NCBI RefSeq assembly: GCF_000317895.1
Contig: NC_019567.1
Span: 682,001-746,000, forward strand
From: Bdellovibrio bacteriovorus str. Tiberius
GTDB lineage: Bacteria; Bdellovibrionota; Bdellovibrionia; Bdellovibrionales; Bdellovibrionaceae
DNA length: 64,000 bases
Direction: 5' to 3'
Shown here: one piece after another, positions 26,490 through 35,281 of the stretch
Layout of the letters: every line of letters begins with the position of its first letter
Numbering within the stretch: the first letter of the stretch is position 1
Made by a program: the position numbers and the translations under genes
The notes under the pieces: model-generated
The model's database searches: none
Told to the model about the DNA's origin: nothing
What the model saw: only the letters and a program-made list of their open reading frames with translations

Positions 26490-28568
26490 ATGCTAAAAAA
26501 AGTTACGACATTCGCAGCTCTTGTTTCTTCGTTGCTGCTGTCAATGAACGCTCTCGGATTCGGTGGTGGTTTCTGGCAGAAAAGACATGTGGGGTTGCAG
26601 CTCCTGGCTGGTCAGTTCGATGCCTCGGCGATGATCAATGGACCGCTGAGTATCGCTCGATTCAGGGAGCCTCGTGATGCGGTTGTCAATGCGGCTGGAG
26701 ATATCTTTATCGTGGACAGCAACGCCTCTGTCATTCGCAAGATTTCCAATGGCGTTGTTTCAACCTTTGCCGGGAAATTTGGTGTTTTCGACCATGCGGA
26801 TGGAACGGGTGACAGTGCCCGGTTTGACTACCCGACAGGGATCACCATCGATGGCAGTGGAAATCTTTTTGTTACGGAAGGAAACAACCACACCATTCGC
26901 AAAATCACTCCGGCAGCTGTCGTGACGACGGTGGCGGGGTCACCCGGGAACGCCGGCACGGCTGATGGAACCGGATCTGCGGCAAGATTCAACAATCCCG
27001 AAGACATCACCTTGGCTGCAGATGGCAACTTTTATATCACTGATAAAAATAACAACATGATCCGCAAAATGACGCCAGCCGGGGTTGTGACGACTTTTGC
27101 CGGTGACGGCACCTATGGTTGTACTGACGGAACGGGTGCTGCCGCACATTTTAATTACCCCACCGGTATTGTGGGAGACTCGGCGGGGAATCTTTTTGTA
27201 GTGTGTTCAAGCTGCAGTACGATTCGTAAAATCACACCGGCCGGGGTCGTGACGACCTTTGCGGGACTGGCCAATGCCACAGGTGCTCTTGACGGGACTG
27301 GCACCGCCGCTCGATTTAGTTGGCCCATCGGAATCACCATCGACAGCTCTGACAATCTGTATGTGGCAGACTACGGTAATTCTGCTATTAGAAAAGTGAC
27401 CTCCTCGGCCGTGGTCAGCAACTTTGCAGGATCCTATGGTGATTATGGTGCGGTGGATGGCACAGGGACCGCGGCGCGATTTGCCGGGCCGGCGGGCATA
27501 GGTATTGATGCCTCCGGGGATTTGTTTGTCACCGATTCTGACAATGCGTCGATTCGCAAGATCACACCTGCGCGAGTTGTAACCCTGGTGGCAGGATCGT
27601 TGGCTGGGGACAGTGATGGGTCGGCGGATGGGACGGGGACTGCGGCTTCCTTCTTTAGCCCCGAAGGAGTTGCGGCCGATCCAGCCGGTAATCTCTATGT
27701 TGCTGATACAATGAATAGAACGATTCGAAAAATCACACCCTCTGGGAATGTAACTACGATAGCCGGAAGTCCTGGTCAGATTGGGTCTGCGGATGGAACC
27801 GGGGCGGCGGCCCGCTTCTCGTACCCCACGAAGCTGACGGTGGCGGAGGACGGCAATATCTACATAGCCGATGAGTATCGAATCAGAAAGCTCACCCCGG
27901 GTGGCGTGGTGACATCGTTGGCGGGGGACTACGACAACTCCGGTTCCGCCGATGGGACGGGGACATCGGCTCGTTTTGGCGGAGTCGCCGGCATCGCCAG
28001 CGATGGGGCTGGAAGTCTTTATGTTTCTGATTCCGGAAATTACACAGTCAGAAAAGTGACCTTGGCTGGTGTCGTGACAACTTTGGCAGGGCAAGTGGGC
28101 ATTCAGGGAAGTGATGATGGAACCGGAACTGGCGCGACCTTTTCCCGCGTGGCGGGCATCACCGTCACTCCGTCGGGGAATATTTTTGTGGCGGACACTG
28201 ACAATAACGTCATTCGTAAAATCACCGTCGCCGGAGTCGTGACCACTTTCGCCGGGGCTGCCGGTCAGGGCGGAAATGATGACGGCATGGGAAGCAATGC
28301 CCGCTTTTCTCAACCGCATTTTGTCGCGACGGATTCTTCAGGGAATCTCTATGTTGCCGAGTGGGGAGAAGCCACAATTCGCAAGATCACCCCAAGTGCC
28401 GTCGTCACCACGATTGCCGGGGTGCTTAGTACAAGTCCCGGTTATACGGGGTCCCTTTCAAATGGAGTTAAGCAGTCTGAGATTGGCAGCGCTTTCAGTA
28501 TTTGTGTGTCGGGGCGAAAAATTATTTTTGTTGGCGAGAATATCGTGAAATGGGTCCCGCGTCCTTAG
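26490..28568 (+). CDS. Secreted NHL-repeat beta-propeller protein
   Basis: A protein of 692 residues from ATG 26490, preceded by GGGGGGAGA. A signal peptide (MLKKVTTFAALVSSLLLSMNALG) is followed by about eleven NHL-type repeats of roughly 55-60 residues, each ending near IRKITPxGVVTTFAG and containing GNLYVAD and DGTGTAARF. Eleven repeats imply two propellers or an extended array. Such proteins bind other proteins or glycans. It starts 21 bases after the fibre gene stop and is very likely in the same transcript, so it may decorate or process the fibre or act on the prey surface; that is inference. The third repeat pair carries CSSCST, an unusual Cys pair. Confidence 0.85.
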   Translation: MLKKVTTFAALVSSLLLSMNALGFGGGFWQKRHVGLQLLAGQFDASAMINGPLSIARFREPRDAVVNAAGDIFIVDSNASVIRKISNGVVSTFAGKFGVFDHADGTGDSARFDYPTGITIDGSGNLFVTEGNNHTIRKITPAAVVTTVAGSPGNAGTADGTGSAARFNNPEDITLAADGNFYITDKNNNMIRKMTPAGVVTTFAGDGTYGCTDGTGAAAHFNYPTGIVGDSAGNLFVVCSSCSTIRKITPAGVVTTFAGLANATGALDGTGTAARFSWPIGITIDSSDNLYVADYGNSAIRKVTSSAVVSNFAGSYGDYGAVDGTGTAARFAGPAGIGIDASGDLFVTDSDNASIRKITPARVVTLVAGSLAGDSDGSADGTGTAASFFSPEGVAADPAGNLYVADTMNRTIRKITPSGNVTTIAGSPGQIGSADGTGAAARFSYPTKLTVAEDGNIYIADEYRIRKLTPGGVVTSLAGDYDNSGSADGTGTSARFGGVAGIASDGAGSLYVSDSGNYTVRKVTLAGVVTTLAGQVGIQGSDDGTGTGATFSRVAGITVTPSGNIFVADTDNNVIRKITVAGVVTTFAGAAGQGGNDDGMGSNARFSQPHFVATDSSGNLYVAEWGEATIRKITPSAVVTTIAGVLSTSPGYTGSLSNGVKQSEIGSAFSICVSGRKIIFVGENIVKWVPRP

Positions 28569-28572
28569 TGGA

Positions 28573-29304
28573 CTATCTGTATTTTTTAAAAATCTTCTCC
28601 ATCGTGCCGTTAGCCTTCATCTGGGCAATGGCACGATTCAGTTCAGAAATCTTCAGAGGAGAATCGCGGCGCAGCCAGCAGCGCACAGGGATTTCCTCGA
28701 TGACAAGTCCACGTCTTTGGATCTTTGAACTTTTGTGGCGCTTAAGATAATAAGCCAAATGTATTTCTTCAACCACCGCATAGTTAAAGCGCGAAGCATC
28801 CAGCTTTTGCAGATTGGCATCTTCATTAGGGGAATCATCCCGTAAGAGTGTCCCTGCACTGAAACTGTCTTGCAGGGCTGGATATCGGTACTTCAGGACA
28901 GTGCCGATCCGCTGTTTTTTCAGTTGATCCAAAGATTTTACGCCAGCGGTGTTAGAAACAATCAAATTCTTTGAAGTGAAAAGAGGCTCAGACCAAAAAA
29001 CGTCAGCCTCGCGGACCTGGGCCCATTCGCGGGATGTATAGCAGTTCAGATCAATCTTGTTCTTTTGCGAATTTTCCCTGATGCGAAACTTTGGCAGCAC
29101 AAGAATATCAATTTTGCGGCCCAGTTCGTTCGCGAGGGCGCGCACATAATCAGCGGTGATCCCCTTTGGAGATGCCCCGGAATCCGCAAAATACCACGGG
29201 GCCGACATGTTTTCGCCTATCACAGTTGTTAAAGGCGACGAGGCCAGTGTCGGCAGACCAAAGAGAGAGACTGAAATAAGAAGAAGTGTGTTCCGGAATT
29301 GCAC
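28573..29304 (-). CDS. Periplasmic solute-binding-like protein (SBP family 3)
   Basis: A protein of 243 residues with a signal peptide (MQFRNTLLLISVSLFGLPTLAS). APWYFADSGASPKGITADYVRALANELG and FWSEPLFTSKNLIV are typical of family 3 binding proteins, and the end ELNRAIAQMKANGTMEKIFKKY is the classic C-terminal helix. No permease or ATPase gene is adjacent, so it may serve as an orphan binding protein or sensor component. It is 8 bases downstream of the KH-domain gene and probably cotranscribed. The ligand is not predictable. It is tail-to-tail with the NHL gene. Confidence 0.8.
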   Translation of the reverse strand: MQFRNTLLLISVSLFGLPTLASSPLTTVIGENMSAPWYFADSGASPKGITADYVRALANELGRKIDILVLPKFRIRENSQKNKIDLNCYTSREWAQVREADVFWSEPLFTSKNLIVSNTAGVKSLDQLKKQRIGTVLKYRYPALQDSFSAGTLLRDDSPNEDANLQKLDASRFNYAVVEEIHLAYYLKRHKSSKIQRRGLVIEEIPVRCWLRRDSPLKISELNRAIAQMKANGTMEKIFKKYR

Positions 29305-29312
29305 TCCCTATC

Positions 29313-29651
29313 TTAGTCACTAAAATAAGGAACTTCAACTATTGCGCGGAATCCTTTCCGAGCTGAAATGGAAGAGATAAGGGTTCGGATCGCGCCGATA
29401 TTCCGTCCTTTGGATCCCAGAATTTGTCCAATGCATTCTTTTTTGCAGCCCACATGATAAACGGTGGTGCGTTCACCGATTTCGACATTGATGGACAGGC
29501 TTGAACTGTCACTGACCAGCTCTGTCAGCAACCCCAAAATCAGTTTGCGCCCGTTTTCCCGTTCCTCGTTCAGCTTGATTGGGCAGAGGGGCGTGTCCGC
29601 TGTGGATTCAGACGACGAGGCAGATCTTGTAATTACCTTAGGCAAACTCAT
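29313..29651 (-). CDS. KH-domain RNA-binding protein
   Basis: A protein of 112 residues. The C-terminal 60 residues are a KH domain with the GxxG loop in GQILGSKGRNIGAIRTLI, as in KhpA/YlqC-type proteins. The N-terminal 35 residues are Ser/Thr-rich and polar, which is not usual for KhpA (about 80 residues). It likely binds RNA in the cytoplasm. The preceding cysteine pair in VGCKKECIG is unusual for this position. It is divergent from nothing close; 130 bases separate it from the C39-like gene. Confidence 0.8.
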   Translation of the reverse strand: MSLPKVITRSASSSESTADTPLCPIKLNEERENGRKLILGLLTELVSDSSSLSINVEIGERTTVYHVGCKKECIGQILGSKGRNIGAIRTLISSISARKGFRAIVEVPYFSD

Positions 29652-29781
29652 AGGACTCCCGCAATAACAGTTGCTTCATTCAGATTATGCGGGTTTGCGG
29701 AAGCAGTGATAATTGAAACTGCCAAAACGGGACCATCGCAGGCCACAAACTGAGGCTTTTGAATTAGCCCCGACGTGATTG

Positions 29782-30582
29782 CTAAGGATTTTTCTCAATT
29801 GCTGAAAGCGCCGTCCAGATCAGCATCCCACCGCCAGAGAAGCTGACCAGATCCTTCGCTGAGTGCGGCAGCACGCGCACTTCCGGTTTTTGATTGCGGG
29901 GATTGTTGCGAATTTCAAGACGGGCGCGGGAATAACGTCCTGGATTTTCGGGATCGATGAACAATATTTCCTGAGACGCCGAGTCTGCGGCGACTTTCAG
30001 GACAAAGTGGAATCCGCGGATTTCGTTTTCATCCAAGATAGGAATTCCCATATCACGACCGCCATCTCGATCACCGCCAATGCGCGGGCTGCGGCCGCGT
30101 CCTATCGGTGGTTGCGCCGGGCGTGGACGGGAGTCATAGCGCAGCAGCAGAATCTGTGGTTCAGAAGACAGCAGATCAGAAACTGTCAGTTCAGTTGCGC
30201 CAAAGTGACGGCCTTTTCCACCGTAGTGGTTATTTCGTCCCGTCAGTTGATCCAGATTCTTCAAGTACTGCACCAGCTGTGGTTCGATCAGTCCCTGATT
30301 CACATCTGTGCCCTGGGCAAGACTCACACTTGCGGCCTGGGCCAGCAGGTCAACCTGCTGGGATTTGGACAGGGACTTGTTTTCAAGCTGCAACCAGTTG
30401 ATCGCACTTGCGGGACCACACAAGGAACTGGGGCGGGAGTGAGGAATCACCCCGCGCAAGTAAAGTTCATCGTCGTTTTGATTCAGCATCAAAGAGGCCA
30501 GCTGGCTTTCATGCGGAAGCTCAAGCCCTGCAAAGGCCGGATTGAAGCTGAGAAGTAAAACGAAAAGAATACTTATACGCAT
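29782..30582 (-). CDS. Secreted C39-like cysteine peptidase-like protein
   Basis: A protein of 266 residues with a signal peptide (MRISILFVLLLSFNPAFA). HSRPSSLCGPASAINWLQ is a papain-like nucleophile helix with Cys in CGPAS; later GFHFVLKVAADS supplies the His and FIDPENPG the Asp, the order seen in C39-like peptidases. A basic Arg/Pro/Gly-rich insert (PRPAQPPIGRGRSPR) lies before the His. The protease activity is inferred from these residues, with moderate certainty. It overlaps the MFS gene by 10 bases, so the two share a transcript. Confidence 0.68.
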   Translation of the reverse strand: MRISILFVLLLSFNPAFAGLELPHESQLASLMLNQNDDELYLRGVIPHSRPSSLCGPASAINWLQLENKSLSKSQQVDLLAQAASVSLAQGTDVNQGLIEPQLVQYLKNLDQLTGRNNHYGGKGRHFGATELTVSDLLSSEPQILLLRYDSRPRPAQPPIGRGRSPRIGGDRDGGRDMGIPILDENEIRGFHFVLKVAADSASQEILFIDPENPGRYSRARLEIRNNPRNQKPEVRVLPHSAKDLVSFSGGGMLIWTALSAIEKNP

Positions 30583-31724
30583 TTGGACCTCTTAAACAGC
30601 CACGCATAACTGTTTACCATCATAAAGGAACCCACCAGGAACAACGAGCCCGCCAGAATCGCATTTTGAATCCCGATCAAGTCTGTCAGTTTGCCAATCG
30701 CAACGTGCATTACAATCAGCATCAGAGAGTCTGTCGTCATCATATAAGTGACGGCCGTATCCAGGTCTTCGGGGAACTCAGAGGAAATCCACGAAATAGC
30801 CAAAGGGTAAAACGGGGCTATTGCCAAACCGGTACCCGCCAGGAACAGAGGGTGCACGTAAATGCCTGCCAGCAAGACAATCAAACTTGCCACCAAAGAA
30901 GCCGACAGAAGAAACTTTGCACTTTGTTTGAAATGAATGACAGCAAACGCCAATCGACCCAGCATCATGCAAACAAAGAAGTAGGTCACATAAATGCTGG
31001 AGGACTCCATTGAAAAGTTCCAGGTTCTTTGCATGTAAAGCGCTAGGCGGGAAGACACCATGATTTCGGCGGCGACAGCAAAGCTCAGCATGATCGCCAG
31101 GAACAACTGTGGCTTCAGGTTCTTCTTTTTATTGGCGCGGTGTTGATCATCCGTAACGGTCGAACGGGTGTGCAGCGACTTGTGGCTGGGATGAAGAGTG
31201 TAAATGAAAAGACTCAACGGCCCCACGGTGGCAATGGCGAACGTCCAGCGCCAGCTGCCAGTCAGATACTCGACGGAGGCGGCAAGAAGTGGCGCCAGCA
31301 AACTGGCCAGGCCATACATGGTGTGCAGTCCGGCCAGCATTTGTTGTTTGCGCTCGGGGCTTGAACCCATGGGGACCAGCACGTTGGGTACCAAGCCCAG
31401 AATACCCATGCTGAAGCCAAAGCCAAAACTGAAGATCAAGAACATCGGGAAGACCGGGGACACCGCAAGCCCCAGCAAAGAGACAATCAGTCCCACCGTC
31501 CCGGCCTGCAAAACAGTCAGGCGGTCATAGCGGCGCAAAAGATAGCGGCAGGCATAACTGGAAATCAGACCTGAGATATTGGAAAAGGCAAACATCAGCG
31601 AACCCGTGCCGTCGCTGACTCCAAATTGGCGCAGAATTTCGGGAAAGAGCGGCCCACGAATGTTGTCGGTCAGGCCGAAAACAAACAAACTTGCATAAGA
31701 CAGGAAAATAAAGGGCCAAATCAT
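30573..31724 (-). CDS. Major facilitator superfamily transporter
   Basis: A protein of 383 residues starting at ATG 31724 (MIWPFIFLSYASLFVFG); an in-frame start at 31790 would prepend a charged, non-membrane stretch. It has about twelve hydrophobic helices and the MFS loop 2-3 motif is degenerate (CRYLLRRYDRLTVLQAG). It resembles sugar/proton symporters or FucP-like proteins in layout (LTDNIRGPLFPEILRQFGVS). The substrate is unknown. It is the first gene of a leftward pair with the C39-like protein. Confidence 0.82.
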   Translation of the reverse strand: MIWPFIFLSYASLFVFGLTDNIRGPLFPEILRQFGVSDGTGSLMFAFSNISGLISSYACRYLLRRYDRLTVLQAGTVGLIVSLLGLAVSPVFPMFLIFSFGFGFSMGILGLVPNVLVPMGSSPERKQQMLAGLHTMYGLASLLAPLLAASVEYLTGSWRWTFAIATVGPLSLFIYTLHPSHKSLHTRSTVTDDQHRANKKKNLKPQLFLAIMLSFAVAAEIMVSSRLALYMQRTWNFSMESSSIYVTYFFVCMMLGRLAFAVIHFKQSAKFLLSASLVASLIVLLAGIYVHPLFLAGTGLAIAPFYPLAISWISSEFPEDLDTAVTYMMTTDSLMLIVMHVAIGKLTDLIGIQNAILAGSLFLVGSFMMVNSYAWLFKRSKCV

Positions 31725-32043
31725 GCGCCCACTATAAGGGCGCCGTAGGAAAAAAAGAAGGAGGGACTGGGGAGGCTGGATTCTTTCCAAGGCCCTGTGT
31801 CTGGAAAACCCGGTTTAAACACAGACGAGGGTGGTCACTGACTGGGCAGAGAGTGTAAGAATTCCTGAAAAAGACTCTGAAGCCCCCTTAATGGGCCCCC
31901 AATTATATGAAATCCCTAGGAAAAGGGGGGTGCTTGTGCTACAAACGCCGCACACATAATCCTTTAACCAACGGGATCAGCCTTAGTGAAGGTAAGGTCC
32001 CAGCTGTAACAAGCACGGCTGTAAAAAGCCAAGGAGCCCGAAG
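31725..32043. other. Divergent intergenic region, MFS gene / rlmN
   Basis: 319 bases without a convincing gene. It must hold promoters for the leftward MFS gene and the rightward rlmN gene, but I find no clear -35/-10 pair. The rlmN side ends with a good ribosome site (AAGGAG at 32029-32034). A short rightward frame at 31907-32143 overlaps rlmN and is not coding-like. Confidence 0.4.
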
Positions 32044-33243
32044 ATGGAAGCAAACGCCGGCAGCACTCTTGCGCCCGTTAATTATTCTGACGACAACGTC
32101 GCCAAACCCCTTGAAAATCAACCTGTCAATTTTTACTCCCTGACACTGGAAGATCTGAAAGCCTATATCAAAAGCAAAGGCAAAGAGCAGTTCCGTGCTC
32201 AGCAGATTTTCAAATGGGTTTACGAACAGCGTGTGACTGATCCGGAGCAGATGACCAATCTGTCCAAGGAATTCCGCCAGGATCTTCCATCCATGCTTTC
32301 TTTCGAGCTGCCTCCGGTTCTTCAGCACTTGAAGTCGGTTGACGGCACCCAGAAATTCCTGTTCGACATGAAAGACGGCATGTCCGTTGAAGCGGTTGTG
32401 ATTCCGTCTGAAGACCGTCTGACTTTGTGTATTTCCTCTGAAGTGGGCTGTAACATGGCCTGCAAATTCTGCTTCACGGGCAAACAGAAATTGAAACGCC
32501 GTTTGCGCACAGAAGACATCGTGGGTCAGTTCATGCAGGTTCACGACCGTCTGGCTGAAGGCCAGCGCATCACCAATATCGTATTCATGGGCATGGGCGA
32601 GCCGCTGGACAATCCGGAAGCAGTTTTCAAAACGATCGACGTGATTCATTCCCCATGGGGTATCAATCTGTCCCGTAAAAAGATCACGGTATCCACTTCC
32701 GGTATCGTGCCGGAAATGTGGCGTGTGGCTGATGCGAAGGTCCGCCTGGCAGTCAGCTTGAACGGTCCTAACGATGAGATCCGCACTCAGGTGATGCCAA
32801 TCAATAAACGCTGGGACACCAAGACATTGTTGGAAGCTTGTAAAGAGCACTACCGTGTTTCCAAAGACAAGATCACTTTCGAATACGTACTGCTGAAAGG
32901 TATCACTGATCAGTTGGAGCACGCTCGTCAGCTGGTGAAACTGGTGAAAGACGTTCCGTGCAAAATCAACATCATTCCGTTCAATGAACACCCGGGTTCT
33001 GGTTACGAGCGTCCTGATGACGACACGATCCAGGCGTTCCACACTGAATTGATGAATCTGGGCGCGCATGTTCTTCTTCGTCGCTCCATGGGTCGTGACA
33101 TCTTCGCGGCTTGCGGTCAGTTGACGACGGTGAAAGAGCGTCCTCAGACGATGGATATTTCCAACTCTCGTCTCGCGGGTCTTCCTAAATACAAACGTGA
33201 ACTTTTGGCTGCGCAAGAAGCAGAACAAAACAATCAACAATAG
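32044..33243 (+). CDS. rlmN: 23S rRNA (adenine-2503-C2)-methyltransferase, radical SAM
   Basis: A protein of 399 residues. The radical SAM cluster motif is CNMACKFCFTG, then GMGEPLDN, and the methyl-accepting Cys lies in IFAACGQL near the C-terminus, as in E. coli RlmN. It methylates A2503 of 23S rRNA and A37 of some tRNAs using two SAM molecules. The N-terminal 40 residues are a longer, acidic extension than in E. coli (384 aa). The start at 32044 follows AAGGAG. The PfkB-type gene begins 11 bases after the stop, so the two may be cotranscribed. Confidence 0.95.
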   Translation: MEANAGSTLAPVNYSDDNVAKPLENQPVNFYSLTLEDLKAYIKSKGKEQFRAQQIFKWVYEQRVTDPEQMTNLSKEFRQDLPSMLSFELPPVLQHLKSVDGTQKFLFDMKDGMSVEAVVIPSEDRLTLCISSEVGCNMACKFCFTGKQKLKRRLRTEDIVGQFMQVHDRLAEGQRITNIVFMGMGEPLDNPEAVFKTIDVIHSPWGINLSRKKITVSTSGIVPEMWRVADAKVRLAVSLNGPNDEIRTQVMPINKRWDTKTLLEACKEHYRVSKDKITFEYVLLKGITDQLEHARQLVKLVKDVPCKINIIPFNEHPGSGYERPDDDTIQAFHTELMNLGAHVLLRRSMGRDIFAACGQLTTVKERPQTMDISNSRLAGLPKYKRELLAAQEAEQNNQQ

Positions 33244-33253
33244 AGGTAACATT

Positions 33254-34162
33254 ATGTCTGAAATTCTTGTTGTCGGCAGTCTGGCTTACGATTCCATTGA
33301 AACTCCATCCGGTAAAGTGGACCGTGCTTTGGGCGGTTCTGCGAACTATTTCTCTTTGGCAGCATCACTGTTTTCCAAAGTCCGTGTTGTTGGTGTGGTT
33401 GGTGAAGACTATGACCAGAAGGACTATGATCTTTTGAACAACCGTGGTGTGGACCTGGCGGGTCTTTCCAAGGTTCCGGGCAAAACCTTCCATTGGGCGG
33501 GTTCCTATGAAGGTGACCTGAACGAAGCAAAAACTTTGAAAACCGATCTGAATGTATTTGCGGACTTCAATCCGCAACTGCCAGAGCATTTCAAAGATTC
33601 TTCTTTCGTGTTTCTGGCAAACATCGCCCCTGAACTGCAATTGCAGGTTCTGGAGCAGGTGAAATCCCCTAAGTTTGTTGGCATGGACACCATGAACTTC
33701 TGGATCTCCATCAAAAAGGACAAGCTGATTGATGTTCTTAAAAAGGTGGATCTGGTTTTGATCAATGAAGGTGAAGCCAAGATGCTGACAGGCGCTGCCA
33801 ATGCGATCTCTGCAGCTCCGATGATCACTGCTATGGGCCCTAAGGCTGTTGTTATCAAACGCGGTGAGTACGGTTTTGCGATGTACACGAAGGACGAAGG
33901 CTACTTCATCCTTCCAGCAATGCCGATCCCGACAGTTGTTGATCCAACGGGCGCGGGTGACACCTTTGCTGGTGGTTTCTTCGGTTATCTGGCAGCTCAG
34001 AAGGAAGTTCCAACTATCGCGAATTTGAAACAAGCCTGCATCATGGGTTCCATGATGGCTTCCCATACGATCCAGGATTTCTCTGTAAAAGCCTTGGCGA
34101 ATGTGACTTTGGGCGATCTTGAAAAACGCCTGACTGAATACAAAAAAGTCATCACTGTTTAA
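33254..34162 (+). CDS. PfkB-family carbohydrate/nucleoside kinase
   Basis: A protein of 302 residues from ATG 33254, with AGAGG upstream. The N-terminus VGSLAYDSIETPSGKVDRALGGSANYFSLA and the C-terminal signature VVDPTGAGDTFAGGF (catalytic Asp) place it in the PfkB (ribokinase/adenosine kinase) family. The sugar or nucleoside is not predictable; the layout GxGGSAxYF resembles adenosine/inosine kinases. It acts in the cytoplasm with ATP. It ends in a strong terminator. Confidence 0.87.
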   Translation: MSEILVVGSLAYDSIETPSGKVDRALGGSANYFSLAASLFSKVRVVGVVGEDYDQKDYDLLNNRGVDLAGLSKVPGKTFHWAGSYEGDLNEAKTLKTDLNVFADFNPQLPEHFKDSSFVFLANIAPELQLQVLEQVKSPKFVGMDTMNFWISIKKDKLIDVLKKVDLVLINEGEAKMLTGAANAISAAPMITAMGPKAVVIKRGEYGFAMYTKDEGYFILPAMPIPTVVDPTGAGDTFAGGFFGYLAAQKEVPTIANLKQACIMGSMMASHTIQDFSVKALANVTLGDLEKRLTEYKKVITV

Positions 34163-34171
34163 GATCCTGTC

Positions 34172-34201
34172 AAAGGCCTCCACCCTGGAGGCCTTTTTTC
34201 T
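34172..34201 (+). terminator. Rho-independent terminator of the PfkB gene
   Basis: Stem AAAGGCCTCC / GGAGGCCTTT with loop ACCCT, followed by TTTCTTT. Confidence 0.9.
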
Positions 34202-34333
34202 TTGTTAAGATGTTTTGTGAATTGAAGATAAATTGAACATTGTTTGTTACTGAAAGTCTGGTTTTTAGGCAAGAAGCAAACAATTCTTGTTTATGCCTCT
34301 GTTGCCCGTTGCTGCGCTTCCGATGTTTAAGGC

Positions 34334-35227
34334 ATGAAAACAGCAGTATATTTACTATTGGCATTCTTGTTTTTGGCAGTATCTGTGATTTCTTGTTCAG
34401 AAGAGCCGAAGGCTCTTATACCGACGGATTTACCAAGCACGGAAACACCGACGACACCCACCACGCCGACAACGCCTCTGCCAGATGGCGTGCCAGCTGG
34501 GAGTTATGTTTACCTGCAGGTGGGCACTCGCTGGGAGTCAGCGGCTGAAACCGCTGAGTTTCAGAACTGGAAAACCTGCTCGATAAATCCAAATTCCCCC
34601 AGCACAGACCTTCTTTGTGAAGTCTCGATTCCAGAGGCGCAGCTTTACTATAGTGAGGTGCAGTTTAAAATGGGTTCTCTTCAGCCTGCCTATTGTCCGA
34701 TTCTTAGCTTTACGCCGTACTATTATCTTCGCTCGGATGATGCGCCCCAGGACAGCCCTGGTCCGCCCGATGCTCAAGGCAACCCAACGACAGTGACAAC
34801 TGGAGGCTATGTGCCTCCTGGTGCCGAGCCCACCTCATCTCCACTAAACTGTGAATCTGGCACATTGCCCTCCCTTTGTTTTGGCGGGGCAGCTCCGATC
34901 ATGGTTGAGGATTTTCCGAAAAATAATGGCAATTACTTTTTGACCAGCGTTCAGGAAAGCCATGGTTATGTTCTGGAATCGTCCAATTCGCTGCGATATT
35001 ACGGTTCTGCCAAAGTGAATTACACGACGACGAATAATCTGAGCGAGGTCAACCGCGCAATTCCTGTGGTGGGTGGATTGAAAGAGCGTGCGGCAAATTC
35101 ATTCCAGGATTATGAAATTACCTGCAAAAGCTATTGGGGTGAAAAACTGTTTGGAATCAAGTTGATTCTTTCGGATGAAAACTGGGATGACAGCGGTGGT
35201 CTGGATCACTACACCGACTGGAACTGA
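34334..35227 (+). CDS. Secreted lipoprotein with Thr/Pro linker
   Basis: A protein of 297 residues. The signal ends at a lipobox (VISC), and the mature N-terminus has a Thr-Pro repeat linker (ETPTTPTTPTTPLPDG), a typical spacer holding a domain away from the membrane. The remaining 220 residues contain seven or more cysteines and no family I recognise. An in-frame GTG upstream is not needed. The region 34203-34333 has a small dyad (AAACAA-TTC-TTGTTT, 34278-34292). The gene ends beside a hairpin. Confidence 0.75.
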   Translation: MKTAVYLLLAFLFLAVSVISCSEEPKALIPTDLPSTETPTTPTTPTTPLPDGVPAGSYVYLQVGTRWESAAETAEFQNWKTCSINPNSPSTDLLCEVSIPEAQLYYSEVQFKMGSLQPAYCPILSFTPYYYLRSDDAPQDSPGPPDAQGNPTTVTTGGYVPPGAEPTSSPLNCESGTLPSLCFGGAAPIMVEDFPKNNGNYFLTSVQESHGYVLESSNSLRYYGSAKVNYTTTNNLSEVNRAIPVVGGLKERAANSFQDYEITCKSYWGEKLFGIKLILSDENWDDSGGLDHYTDWN

Positions 35228-35252
35228 TTCGACAAAACGATTTTGAAACAAC

Positions 35253-35281
35253 AAAGAGACCTAGGCTTCCTGGGTCTCTTT
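35253..35281 (+). terminator. Terminator shared by the lipoprotein gene and the GMC gene end
   Basis: AAAGAGACC pairs with GGTCTCTTT (35253-35261 with 35273-35281), followed by GCTTTTTG. The right arm lies within the last codons of the convergent GMC oxidoreductase gene. Confidence 0.7.

Noticed and set aside
27207-28319. A 370-codon leftward frame opposite the NHL gene
   Set aside because: Caused by the repeated GC-rich NHL codons; the rightward frame has signal peptide and eleven repeats.
31939-33252. A 437-codon leftward frame antisense to rlmN
   Set aside because: It is the complement of rlmN, which has the radical SAM motif and catalytic Cys; the leftward protein has no recognisable features.
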